Shown piece by piece: positions 8,826 through 18,058 of a stretch of DNA of 20,493 nt. The stretch comes from Acanthamoeba lenticulata (taxonomy: Eukaryota; Discosea; Longamoebia; Acanthamoebidae). Position 1 is the first letter of the stretch. Each line of letters opens with the position of its first letter. The translations under genes were made by a program, and so were the position numbers. The stretch spans positions 1 through 20,493 of the forward strand of contig NAVB01004741.1 of NCBI GenBank assembly GCA_002179805.1, in the 5' to 3' direction. Below the pieces are notes generated by a model that was not told where the DNA came from, ran no database searches, and was given only the letters and a program-made list of their open reading frames with translations.

Positions 8826-10979
8826 TCAGCCGAAGAGGGAAGCGCGAAGCTGCGTAAGCTCGGCGGCGGCAGATGAGGTTGCGGAGTCGAACATAGCCGA
8901 TACCTCGGGCCAGTGCTGCATGATAAAATGGAGGGTGACCTGCCGCAGTGCCTCGACCCCAAAGCGCGTGGCCACGTCGAACAAGCCCACCACATTGTCC
9001 ACGTCGATCTCGCGCGCCAGCTCTCGACCGCAGAGCACCCTGGGAGGGTTTGTGTGATGCCGTCAGTCCCAATGCGTGGCTGCAGCAACGCGAAAGAGGA
9101 AGAGGGCTTCGGCTTCGCACGCACTTGAGGCGGCCAAGCTGGAACAGGTCGGCGGCCATGAGCAGCTCCACCAGGTTCTCCGTGATCTGGTTGATCTTGT
9201 CCTGCATCGCCACGAGAGCCACCGTCAGTTCGGTACAGGTGCGTAAGGGCGCCATGGATGGAGCGAGTACGGTATAGATGAACTCGAGGATGTGTTGGAG
9301 GATGGCGAAGCTGATATCGTGCAGCTCCACCTCAACGGCGCCGCCTTGGCTCTCGCGCATGCCGCTGGTGAACATGCCCTGCAGGTACTTACTGCGCGCC
9401 ATCAACATGAACTTGTGCGCCTTGACCCGGTCGGAGCCCACCACGAGCGTGACGTCCTTGAACTGCTCATCGGTCATCAACCGCAGCTGCGTCACCTCCA
9501 CTTCATCCAGTTGCTGCCGAAGCAGCGCGTCAGGCACCCTAAAGTGGGACGCCAGCAAGTGAAGTTCCTCGTGATCGCCGGCAGACTTGTTGCTGTGGGC
9601 GTAGAGCGCTTCGAGGAATTGGACGAAGGCGGCCGGGTGCACCCGCTCGGGCAGGCTCACGTGCACCTCGCGCACCGAGGACGGCGATGTAGAGACCTCG
9701 CTCTCCGCCAACATCGACCTATGCGCAAGGCGCACGCACCTCAGTAGTCCTGCGCAAAGGAACAAGGGGGATCAACGGACCTAAACACGGGCGAGCACAC
9801 GGCCAGCATGGCCCTATGCGCCCACACGCGCTCTTCGCCGCCGTTCAGGAGCAGCACGACGTCGGGCAGAGCTTCAGGATCGTTCACCAAGCGGCCCAGG
9901 TGCCTGGATAGCTTCGATCCCGGCACGACGATGGCCTCTGGGCTGGCCGGGTCGGCTATGCAGCCGAAGGCGTGTGTGTTTGCAGGTGAGTGACTTCACC
10001 TTGAGCGCCAGAGACGGGCGGGCTGGGCCGTACGCGAGCAGCACGCGGGGTCGAGCGTGCGACGGACAAATTCGGCCGGTTGGGAATGACTCAGGCGACC
10101 GGCATGCTGGTTGATCATCAGCTCCATGGGCCACGAGTGGGCCGCGCGGTCAAACAGCTCCTCGAGCACGAGGGGCAGGTCGGCCAGGCGCCACACGCGC
10201 TCGCGCCAGGGCATGGCCAGGCTCAGCAGACCGTTGTCGGCCACTTGAGGGTGAAAGAAGGGCGTCACCATGCGGACCTGTATCCAACCGCGCAAGCGTA
10301 GCCGGAGCTCCACCGTGTAGCTTGAGTACTGGTTTCCGATCATGTCCGAGATCTGCGAACGGTCACGATCGCGATCAGCAGGCAGTCTCTGGAGGCGGGG
10401 CGAGGGAGCATGAGCGTGCCAGCTTGCTGTCGTCGTCCCACTCGACCGCCGCGCCGTATTTGAACAGGGCGATAGCGCTGCGAACGATGTGATCGCGCGC
10501 GCTGATCATGTCCTTGAACTCTGTGTGCGTGCCCCAAGATCAGTTCGGTTCAGTTCAGGCCAGGCCTGCACGGTGGAGGACGTGAGGCGACGCACCTCCT
10601 ACGGTCGTTTGCTGGGTGGGGACCTTGATGGGATCCAGACGCACAGTGTCGGGGGACAGCTGCAGCTTGACGAAATCATGATGCCGGCCCATCGAAGAGG
10701 TGCAGAAGCTGGACTCCCGTGGACTCTCTGATAAGCCAGCTGGTGCATCAGCAACAGAGTCTCACAGCTAACTACATCACCGTCATGACGATGCTGAATT
10801 GCCGCACCCACAAGGCTCTGCCAATCGATCTCGTTGAGAGCGCCAAACTTGACGTCGAACAAGAACGTGCGCCCAGCGTACAAGCCCTCCTGTTATTGCG
10901 GATCAGCCAGAGATCAGAAGGAAGTCAATGCCATTACCACGAGCGGAGGGGCAGCTCTACCGGTGGGGTGTAGCTGCAT
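8826..10979 (-). CDS. Tandem BTB/POZ domain protein, 5' end uncertain
   Basis: Phase-consistent exons are (10979-10938), 10889-10808, 10727-10596, 10520-10447, 10352-10000, 9942-9781, 9718-9271, 9201-9125 and 9039-8826, about 527 residues if the first exon is right. Two BTB domains lie in the C-terminal half: LPDVVLLLNGGEERVWAHRAML then CSPVFRSMLAESE, and FKDVTLVVGSDRVKAHKFML then SKYLQGMFTSGM, ILEFIYT and ENLVELLMAADLFQLGRLK. A short BACK-like helical end follows (DVDNVVGLFDVATRFGVEAL). BTB proteins often recruit substrates to CUL3 ubiquitin ligases. The N-terminal half (for example YAGRTFLFDVKFGALNEIDW and YSSYTVELRLRLRGWIQV) is not recognised. Exons from 9942 leftward are solid, those from 10352 to 10889 are likely, and the first exon and its ATG at 10979 are tentative because the same bases may be the last exon of the upstream gene. 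Confidence 0.75.
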
Positions 10980-11766
10980 TGCAGGTTCGGCCCTGCACCC
11001 GAGCCAGTCAGTCAATTGCAGTGGATAATTGAAAATAAAAATAAAAATGAAATATCAAATCATAAAAAATAAAATAAAAAATGAACGCACCCCACTGCCA
11101 TCCGACGGGCCAGATCTTGAACCCAACTGGGGCTGACGCCCACACCTCGCGGAGCTCCTGCACGGACCAGCCCACGTGTGAGGCTACGCTTGCATCACGC
11201 ACGGCAACCCCTCTGTACCCGCTTGGCCTGCGCCTCAGCTTCCATGGACTCGAACGAGTTGGGCTGCGGGTTGGTGAGTGTGGGGGACAGGCCGTCGGGA
11301 CCCGGCCAGAGCAGCGATTGCAAACGATGAAGCTCCTCCTTGGCGTCTGGCTGGCCACCACGTAGGACCAGGTGCACTGTGCAGCCATCATGCATGCCGT
11401 ACTCATTACACATGCGACCATCTTCGAGCCTCTTGCCTGCAAAGATCATCCTCTGGTTGTCTGCATATAAGAACTTCAGGTCAGTGAGGCTCTTCACCGA
11501 CAAGACCCTCACACAAGAGAGTGGTGCAGCTGCGGACCCATGGGAATGTTCTCGACTTCCCACACCTTGAACTTGAGCTGCTCGATGGTGTTGTACGGAT
11601 CAGCCCGAATGGCAATCACGTGGTTGGCTAGGGTCTTCATCATGATCGTCCACGCGCCCTCAAGTGCAGGTCGGTAGTGGCCTTCGCCGACCCTATCCGA
11701 CTTGTCGTAGCTAGCACGAGCCTTTCTCTCTTTCCAATAGCGGGCCATGTCGGACGGTAACGTCAT
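10934..11766 (-). CDS. Ubiquitin-like domain protein
   Basis: The exons from about 11766 to 11538, then 11460-11219, 11157-11091 and 10992-10934 join in phase. A ubiquitin fold is clear across the first junction: TIMMKTLANHVIAIRADPY, TIEQLKFKVWEVENIP, then MDNQRMIFAGKRLEDGR and CTVHLVLRGG. This matches ubiquitin strand by strand, including IFAGK-LEDGR and an LRGG that is followed by more protein, so it is either processed like a ubiquitin fusion or is an integral domain. Before it lies a short charged segment (MARYWKERKARASY). After it comes an unrecognised tail (ELREVWASAPVGFKIWPV) ending LPLRSW. The start could also be 11748, or 11919 if a 5' exon is spliced over an A-rich stretch. The last exon is tentative; the gene may instead continue into the BTB gene. 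Confidence 0.62.
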
Positions 11767-12015
11767 GCTGTTGTGGTACGGCAGGTGTAGGGGCTTCTGT
11801 TTTCTGTGTCTTGTCTTCCTCTGTTTCAACAGTTTTTCTTGCTTCGTTTTTTCAGATTTTCTTTTGCCTTGTTTTTTTGTTGGCGCCAAAAACATAACCG
11901 CGAACACAACTTCTTGCAACGGCGTGGCGCCCTTAGAGCGTCAACTCACACAGCCTGCTTCTCAGTTTTTAGTGCGCATACAAACTGTTGATCGGCCTTT
12001 GCGGCAAAGGGAATA
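11767..12015. promoter_or_regulatory. Compact divergent promoter region
   Basis: The ubiquitin-like gene reads left and the GCNA-type gene reads right from this roughly 250-bp stretch. It has a T-rich block on the plus strand (about 11800-11890). If the ubiquitin-like gene starts at 11919, only 96 bp separate the two start codons. No defined factor site was recognised. Confidence 0.5.
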
Positions 12016-13803
12016 ATGGACGACGCAGACGTGCTGGCGGACGTGCTTGGTACACTGAGCATCTGCGCAGAAGGAAGAGTGGTCAAGGAGAGAACGTACG
12101 ACCGACACGGCATCGATAAAGAGAACAAAGTTAATAATCATGGCGGGCGCGCACAAACTCCCCGCAAGGACGCGTTAATCGAAAAGAAGTTGGAGCTTCA
12201 GCGCAAGAAGGAGGAGATGGAGCGGAGACGAGAGCAGATGCTGGCCAAGCAGAATGCGCGGAAGACAAGCGAGCAACTGCCACAGTCTCGCCCGAAGAGT
12301 GCGCGACATGAGGAGGTCACGGAGTCACCTCAACTAAACTCAGCGGGAGAACAAGCGCCGCGCGGCGCCCGGCCCAGCGTGCTTGTGAAGAAGAAGCGCG
12401 AGCAAGAGCTGCTCAATGCTCTCTTTGGAGACGAGGCTGATGCTCTAGAAGAGGCCGAGGGAAGGCCGCACAAAAGCGAAGGCCATTCGCGAAGAGAACG
12501 AAAGAACGAAGCGGAAAGGGAAACGCGACGAGAGAAAACCAAGCGGAAGGCAGAGAAGCGCAACTTCAGGATCAGCATGTTCGTGATCCGTGAGGCGGAG
12601 GAAGAGGAGACAGTGGAGTCAGGGCGTCAAGAGGATAGCGGTGACGACGAATACGACCTCGACGACAGCTTCATCAACGACGGCGATATTGAGGAGGAAG
12701 ACTGGACTGAATCTGACGACGATGACGCTGAGCAAGAGACTGCAGACGTTCTGTCCTTCAATGACACCTGCCGGGCTGCAAACGAAAGAAACCCGAAGCA
12801 GGAAACAGTGGTCATCGTTCTCAGTAGCGATGATGAAGAAGATGAGGTCCAGGAGATCACGCGAGTGACCAAGAAAGAAGTTGACCGGATCCACCTCAAG
12901 AGGAGGGAGGAAGTTGAAGCTTCCGCCGCCATCAGCTCGCCCAAGGCGCCCAAAACGCCGCTTAGGCCCAAGGCCGCGGCTGCGGCAGCCGTCAGCACGC
13001 CAACGACGCCTAGAGGCCATGCTGCTCGAGCACCGGCCAAGCGAAGCGCAACCGAGACTCCCCGCCGGCGGAAGGAAGTTCACCAAGAGGAGGGAATCGT
13101 GGGCGCAGACCGAAGCTTCGATGCCATCTTGAGAAGGAACAGCTTCACTCCAAGAGAGTTCAAGGAGCAGCGAGAGGCCCTCACGCGCGCCCTCTTTGTC
13201 GAATTTAACAAGAGGGTGTTTGCCAATCAGCTTCCCGAAGACTTACCGATCTCGTGGAACTCGCGCTTGCTCACGACGGCTGGCGTGTGCCGGTGCCAGC
13301 GCAAGCTGGGCCACCGCTCGGCAAAGGTGGAACTCGCGACCAAGGGTACTCTCCCTCGAGTTTGGCGTCCTCTGGAAAGATGAGACCAGCCGTCTCACCT
13401 GCAATTTGGGGAACAGTATGCACCGACTTTCGGCGTCTGTTCGAAACGCTGATTCACGAGCTGTGCCATGCCGGCCAGTGGCTCGTCCTCGAGGACAGCA
13501 CCATGGGCCACGGCTCCACCTTTCGTTACTGGTACGCCCAAGATCGTGCCCTGTCTCTCTCAAGGCTCCCGTCCAACTCATGCGTTGGGGCTGGTCAGGG
13601 GCAAGCTGGCAATGAAGGCCTTTCCAGGGCTTGAGGTGGGCACCTGCCACGCCTACGATGTCGGCGCCCAGTGCCGCTATCGCTACCAGTGCATCAACCA
13701 GCCGTGCGGGACCATCGTCGGCCGACACACGCCCTCGCTCGACCCCTCCACCTACCGCTGCAAGTCGTGCGGCAGCCCCGTCGAGATGCTTGGGCTGTTG
13801 TGA
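12016..13803 (+). CDS. GCNA/SprT-type zinc metalloprotease with acidic disordered region
   Basis: The exons 12016-13345, 13417-13531 and 13599-13803 join in phase to 549 residues. The SprT-like domain (about 375-549) has LFVEFNKRVFANQLP, ISWNSRLLTTAG, the zinc/catalytic motif HELCH at 457-461, a likely third ligand His475 in MGHGSTF, and FPGLEVGTCHAYD. A zinc ribbon follows, with Cys513, Cys518, Cys536 and Cys539. The N-terminal two thirds are charged and disordered: a coiled-coil-like basic stretch (KKLELQRKKEEMERRRE), acidic blocks (EEEDWTESDDDDAEQE) and VVIVLSSDDEE at 265-275, a good SUMO-interaction motif. This architecture matches GCNA (ACRC), which clears DNA-protein crosslinks and protects genome stability in germ cells of animals. 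SPRTN/Wss1 relatives are the alternative, but the zinc ribbon right after the protease domain and the acidic region favour GCNA. Both small introns interrupt the protease domain. Confidence 0.9.
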
Positions 13804-13952
13804 GGCAAAAGGCCTGTCCTTGGCACCGTGCGGCCTGCCCTGAGCCAACCACGCCCGAGGAAGAATATTCATTTTCAACAACAAAGACAAAGCAAGAACG
13901 AAAACGAAGAAGTGCAGTTCCCAAAAAAGTCGTTTATTTAAATCTTGGGGCG
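13804..13952. other. Spacer between GCNA-type and PH-FHA genes
   Basis: This 149-bp spacer lies between two plus-strand genes. It has an A-rich segment at about 13878-13930 and TTTATTTAAAT at 13933-13943, just upstream of the next start codon. It serves as the 3' end of one gene and promoter of the next. Confidence 0.4.
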
Positions 13953-16144
13953 ATGGAACGCGATGGCGCCTGGTCTGAGGGCGAGGATGACTTTACTCTG
14001 CTCAATCCGACCATGAGCGAGGGGAAGAGCGGGAAAATCCACCAGTTCAATGGAACCGAGGATTATCTCATGCTCGGGGAAAACGACGATCTGTCCAGCT
14101 CTGGGGAGCATTCGTCCGCATCATCGGTATCGGCCGAGATCTATTCCCTCAGCAAAGTTTTGCGAGAGCCTCTTCCCATCTCGGCGGGCGAAGTTGACTC
14201 GGTCGAGAAAGAGGTGCGCCACGACTTTTTATTTCAGTCAATCATAAATAAATCAATGGAAAGAGATCACTTTGATGATTGATCTTGTTGGGCACCACCA
14301 GGGCTACTTGTTCATCCAGACGAAGCTCGTGAGCCAGTGGAAGCGGCGCTACTGCGTGTGGAAGCGCACCCACGGCGAGGGCATGATGCTCGGCTGCTAC
14401 GCGCTCTACTACTACAAGGACAAGAACCAAGCCGCGGTACACTTCGCACCTCGTCACCTTCCTCCCTTATCCTCGCGAGAGCTTATCATCACGATCGACA
14501 ACAGAGCTTCAAGAAGCCGCTCATCAAGTTCAGCAAGCCCAAGGACGACCCACGGGCCATGGGCCGCATCAACGCGACCTTTGCCCATCGGGAGGCCTTC
14601 ACCAAGCGCGAGAAGGAGGACATCGCGCTGGCGCTGGAGAAGCAGGCCATCCCGCAGAGCAAGCACTTTGTGCGGCTAGCCTCGCCCAACCGCATGTTCA
14701 GCGTGTCGGCCGACACCGACGAGGAGCTTGCCGAGTGGTTCGACCTGTGGCACGCCTACCTGAAGGAAGTCAATGAGGCCGACCAGTACGCCTTCAAAGT
14801 CGACGCCGCCCACGTACGTGACGTCATCGTCATCATCAGCGTCAATCCTCTTCGTCCTCGTTCTCGTCGTTGTCGTGGAAACACCACGAGGCCCACTCCT
14901 GACTCACGCTGCTTCTGTGGACACGCTGCAGCGATTGGAGCCGCTCATCCGGCAGCAGTACGCCGTGTGGCTGGAGAAGGCGGCCAGCATGGCCAAGGCC
15001 CTCGAGGCCAACGGCTTCTTCGACGACAGGTTCAACCACCACAAGCGTGACAAGGTCAACACTCGAACCCCTTCCCTTGGGAACACAACAGTCGTGGACT
15101 CACGCGCACGTACGTGCATGCGTAAATGACAGGCCGGGACGCTGGAAATGGAGAGCCAGAAGTCGCCCGACACGTGGAAGCGGTATCGGTTTATCCTCAA
15201 GGGCCGCTACCTCTACTACTACCCCCACAACAAGGGCGTACGTCGGGACATGGGGGGGGGCAGCTGAGCTGGCGTGACGTGGCAGCTGACGTCATCTTCG
15301 GGGCGGGGGCGGGCTGGGTGTGTCTCGCGCCAGCCATCGGCGAAGCGGGTCGTCGTGGTGCTGTACTCGAGCACGGAGGAGGAGGGCGAGACGCTGGGCG
15401 ACGGATCCTACGTGTTCAAACTGAGCACTCCGCTCATCACCTACACCCTCAAGGCGCCGCACAAGGTGGCCGCCGAGGAGTGGATCGCCGCCATCGAGCG
15501 CGCCAAGCTCAAGGGCAAGCGCAACAAGCGAGGTTATTCCTTTTTTCTTTTTCTTTTTTCCTTTTTCCTCTTTCTTGTGATCAAGCGAGGCCCGGCTCAC
15601 CTCTCCTCTTGTCTCCCCACGCCACAGAGCGCAACAGTGGGGAGACCGACGTGCAGCTGTCCCTCCTCTCCGGCTCCAACCCAGACGCCACGGCCTCTGG
15701 CCAGTCTGAAGGTGCAGTCACCTGGCCAGCCCCTTCATGATCATCACGCATCCACAAGAAGCTCATTTTCTTTTACTTTTTAATTACTTTTCTTTATTTT
15801 TTAAAAAAGGGAAAGGGATCAACCCGAGGCTGGAGGGAGCCTACCTGACCTACATGCTGCCGGACGCACGCAAGGAGAAGGTGTACAAAATCAAGAAGGA
15901 TTCGGTCAAGATCGGGCGCTCGTCCACGAACGACCTGACGATCGAGGACTCGCGCCTGTCGCGCGAGCACGCCCGAATCGACACCGTCAACGACCGGCTG
16001 GTGTTTGTCGATCTGGGGAGCAAGCGCGGGAGCAAGGTCAACCACCACATGTGCAACGGCCGCAAGGCCCTCAAGGACGGCGACCTCATCAAGGTGGGCC
16101 GCACCCGCATGCGCGTCTTTGCCGGGAAGCCGGGCAAGCACTAG
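13953..16144 (+). CDS. PH-PH-FHA domain signalling protein
   Basis: Eight exons (13953-14213, 14302-14436, 14505-14813, 14932-15054, 15133-15237, 15334-15532, 15628-15711, 15816-16144) join in phase to 514 residues. After an acidic, serine-rich N-terminus (1-87) comes a first pleckstrin homology domain (about 88-235: EGYLFIQTK, WKRRYCVWKR, YALYYYKDK, NRMFSVSADTDEELAEWFDLW). A helical linker follows (about 236-276), then a second PH domain (about 277-378: TWKRYRFILKGRYLYYYP, TYTLKAPHKVAAEEWIAAIE), then an FHA domain at the C-terminus with KIGRSSTNDLTIEDSRLSRE HAR, DLGSKRGSKVN and LKDGDLIKVG. PH domains often bind phosphoinositides and FHA domains bind phosphothreonine peptides; the GR, SSTND and SRxH residues for binding are kept. 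It is probably membrane-recruited and acts as an adaptor. I know no named orthologue. Confidence 0.88.
15539..15578 (+). repeat. Pyrimidine-rich tract in a PH-FHA gene intron
   Basis: CT-only sequence with long T runs follows the donor at 15533 of the sixth intron. It is simple sequence near the donor, not at the acceptor. Confidence 0.6.
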
Positions 16145-16505
16145 TGCCTCGTTTCGTCTCGTCTTCTTCTTTGTTGTTACCAACATTCAAACCTTCGTGT
16201 AGTAAACTTTGTAGCAGTTTTGTGTTCATACATGCTTGTGTTCATCTACACGTCGTCTTCTTCTTCTTCTTGAGAAGACAACTTCTTATTCTGCGGAAAT
16301 GGACGACTCAAGAACCACCGCCATTCCAACGGCGCCTCGACCGGTCCCTGCCGAGGCCGGGACGATGACATGATCATCATCAGCGCGATCATCGGTACGA
16401 TAGTCGGTGCCAGGGACGGGTTCCTCGAGTGTACACAAGGATCGGCTGAAGGGAGGCACGACGTCGAGCAACAACAAAAACAACAACAAGACTTGCACAC
16501 ATCAA
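16145..16505. other. Spacer and leader before the dehydrogenase gene
   Basis: This 361-bp region lies between two plus-strand genes. It includes a TCTTCT run (16255-16273), small TCAT repeats near 16375-16385 and a CAA-rich tract (16468-16490) typical of an untranslated leader. An in-frame ATG at 16407 would extend the dehydrogenase by 33 low-complexity residues, which seems less likely than the start at 16506. Confidence 0.45.
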
Positions 16506-18011
16506 ATGGGAGCCATCTGGTCACGCATCGGCGCGGGCAACGACCCGGACAGGGACGACTGGGTGCACGGCAAGGTGTGCATCGTCACTGGCTCCAACAG
16601 CGGCCTGGGCTACTACACTGCCCTCTACCTGGCCAGGTGCTCCTCGACTTACGCGCTGGCCTGCATGGAAGTTGTTGTCTGACGCATTGTGCTTGCTGCA
16701 TGTCGCAGGATGGGAGCGCACGTCATCCTCGGCACCTCTTCCCCTCTACGATTGAAGCTGTTTGCATCTTCTAGTAGCTAACTGGCATGTTCATGAGCAG
16801 CTTGTCGCAACATGGAAAAGGCTGAGCGCGCACGGCAGGAGATCATCGAGGCAAGCGGCAACAACAATGTAGAAGTCATGCATGTGCGCACCTCCACTCG
16901 TACCCTCAAGATCTTGCCATTTGTTGTTAATCGTTGCTGTTTTGGGGGGGACAGTTGGATCTGACCTCGCTCGACTCTGTGCACAACTTTGCGAGGGAGT
17001 TTGAAAGGCGCGACCTCCCACTGCACGTTCTCGTCAACAACGCCAGTACGTTCCTTTCTCCTTCCTTTGTCCTTGTGTTCTTTCTTCTTGGCCTTCTGAC
17101 CTGGCTGTCGACAGGCGTGTTCATGGCGCCGTACGCCAAGACGGCTGACGGCTTCGAGCGACAATTCCAGACCAACTATCTCGGTGCGGATGTGCAGTGC
17201 ATGATCGGTGACTGTGACCTCGAGTGACTAAAAGAGAGCACTTCATTGGCGGCTGGTGCACAGGACCGTTTCTGTTGACCAACCTGCTCCTGCCCCGGCT
17301 AATTGACAGCGGCGACGGCCGCATCGTCAACGTCTCGTCCCAGGCCCACCGCAGCGGTGCGTCGACCATGAAGACGAGGACTTGGACAGAGGATCACTGA
17401 TCGTTGCCGTCTTTGGCTGCTTTGCGGCATGCAGGCAAGCTCGAGTGGGACAACCTGCAGATGGACAAGGGGTACGGGCCTTGGTACTCGTACGGCCGGA
17501 CCAAGCTCATGATCGTCATGTCCACCTACGAGCTCGCCCGGCGGCTACAGGAGCAGGGCGCGCCCGTCACCGCCAACGTCGGTACAATCCCCCTTCCTCC
17601 TTTTGACACTTCCTCTCGACCGCTCAAACCTTCAATCGAACCTCGTCTTGGCCTGCGCAGTGGACCCCTTTCTGGCCCAGACGGGCGTGGCCTCGTATTC
17701 GACGCCCTGGCGTGCCTTCTTCTTCAAGATCCTTCAGGCTCTCTTCGGTACTCCTGTGCCGCCAAGTGTCATGTGTCGATCGTGTTGTGTTTAATGCGCC
17801 TCTTGGCACCGCAGCGGTGCGGCCCGAGGAAGCGGCGCAGACGTTCGGGTGGGTGGCCAGCGCGCCCACTCTGGAGGGCGTGACGGGCAAGTACTTCATC
17901 CACAAGAAGCGCATGATCTCCAGCAGCTCCGACTCCTACAAGATGGACGACGCCAAGCGGCTCTGGGAGGTCTCTGCACGCATGGCCGGCCTCGACACCC
18001 TGGAGGACTGA
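16506..18011 (+). CDS. Short-chain dehydrogenase/reductase, retinol dehydrogenase-like
   Basis: Nine small exons (16506-16636, 16709-16731, 16801-16883, 16955-17045, 17115-17183, 17264-17356, 17435-17581, 17661-17747, 17815-18011) join in phase to 306 residues. It is an NAD(P)-dependent oxidoreductase of the SDR family. The cofactor motif TGSNSGLG lies at 28-35, ACRNMEKA follows the second strand (NADP-type arginine), DLTSLDSV is at 81-88, the active-site strand VNVSSQAH at 154-161 (Ser157 or Ser158), and YGRTK at 183-187 supplies the catalytic Tyr and Lys. The order and the FLLTNLLLPRL segment resemble the retinol dehydrogenase/WWOX/DHRS group; the substrate cannot be told. Two oddities are visible. 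NNAG is NNAS (Ser110), because the codon spans an intron. The second intron appears to use a GC donor (16732). The gene ends 47 bp from the convergent membrane-protein gene. Confidence 0.88.
16732..16800 (+). other. Probable GC-AG intron
   Basis: To keep the conserved SDR segment HVILACRNMEK in frame, exon 2 must end at 16731, just before GCACCT, and resume at 16801 after GAGCAG. No GT donor in this short exon gives the same product. The donor is therefore GC rather than GT, and is a poor match to usual GC donors. Confidence 0.55.
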
Positions 18012-18058
18012 ACTGCGCGAGTTTATTGGGCAGAACAAAGAAAACGGAGACGTGGGCT

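Noticed and set aside
8441..9124. Minus-strand open frame of 243 codons joining the BTB and peptidase-like regions
   Set aside because: It runs through a BTB intron, an out-of-frame exon and the A-rich spacer. Only its last part, from 8740, is coding, and the gap of 85 bp separates two genes.
9943..10060. Apparent frameshift in the BTB gene between LDPACC and the VVPGSK segment
   Set aside because: An intron at 9999-9943 with correct phase joins the frames, so no damaged gene needs to be assumed.
16246..16524. Minus-strand frames opposite the dehydrogenase leader
   Set aside because: Low-complexity Cys/Ser/Pro-rich translations of repeats such as TCTTCT and CAACAA, with no family signal.
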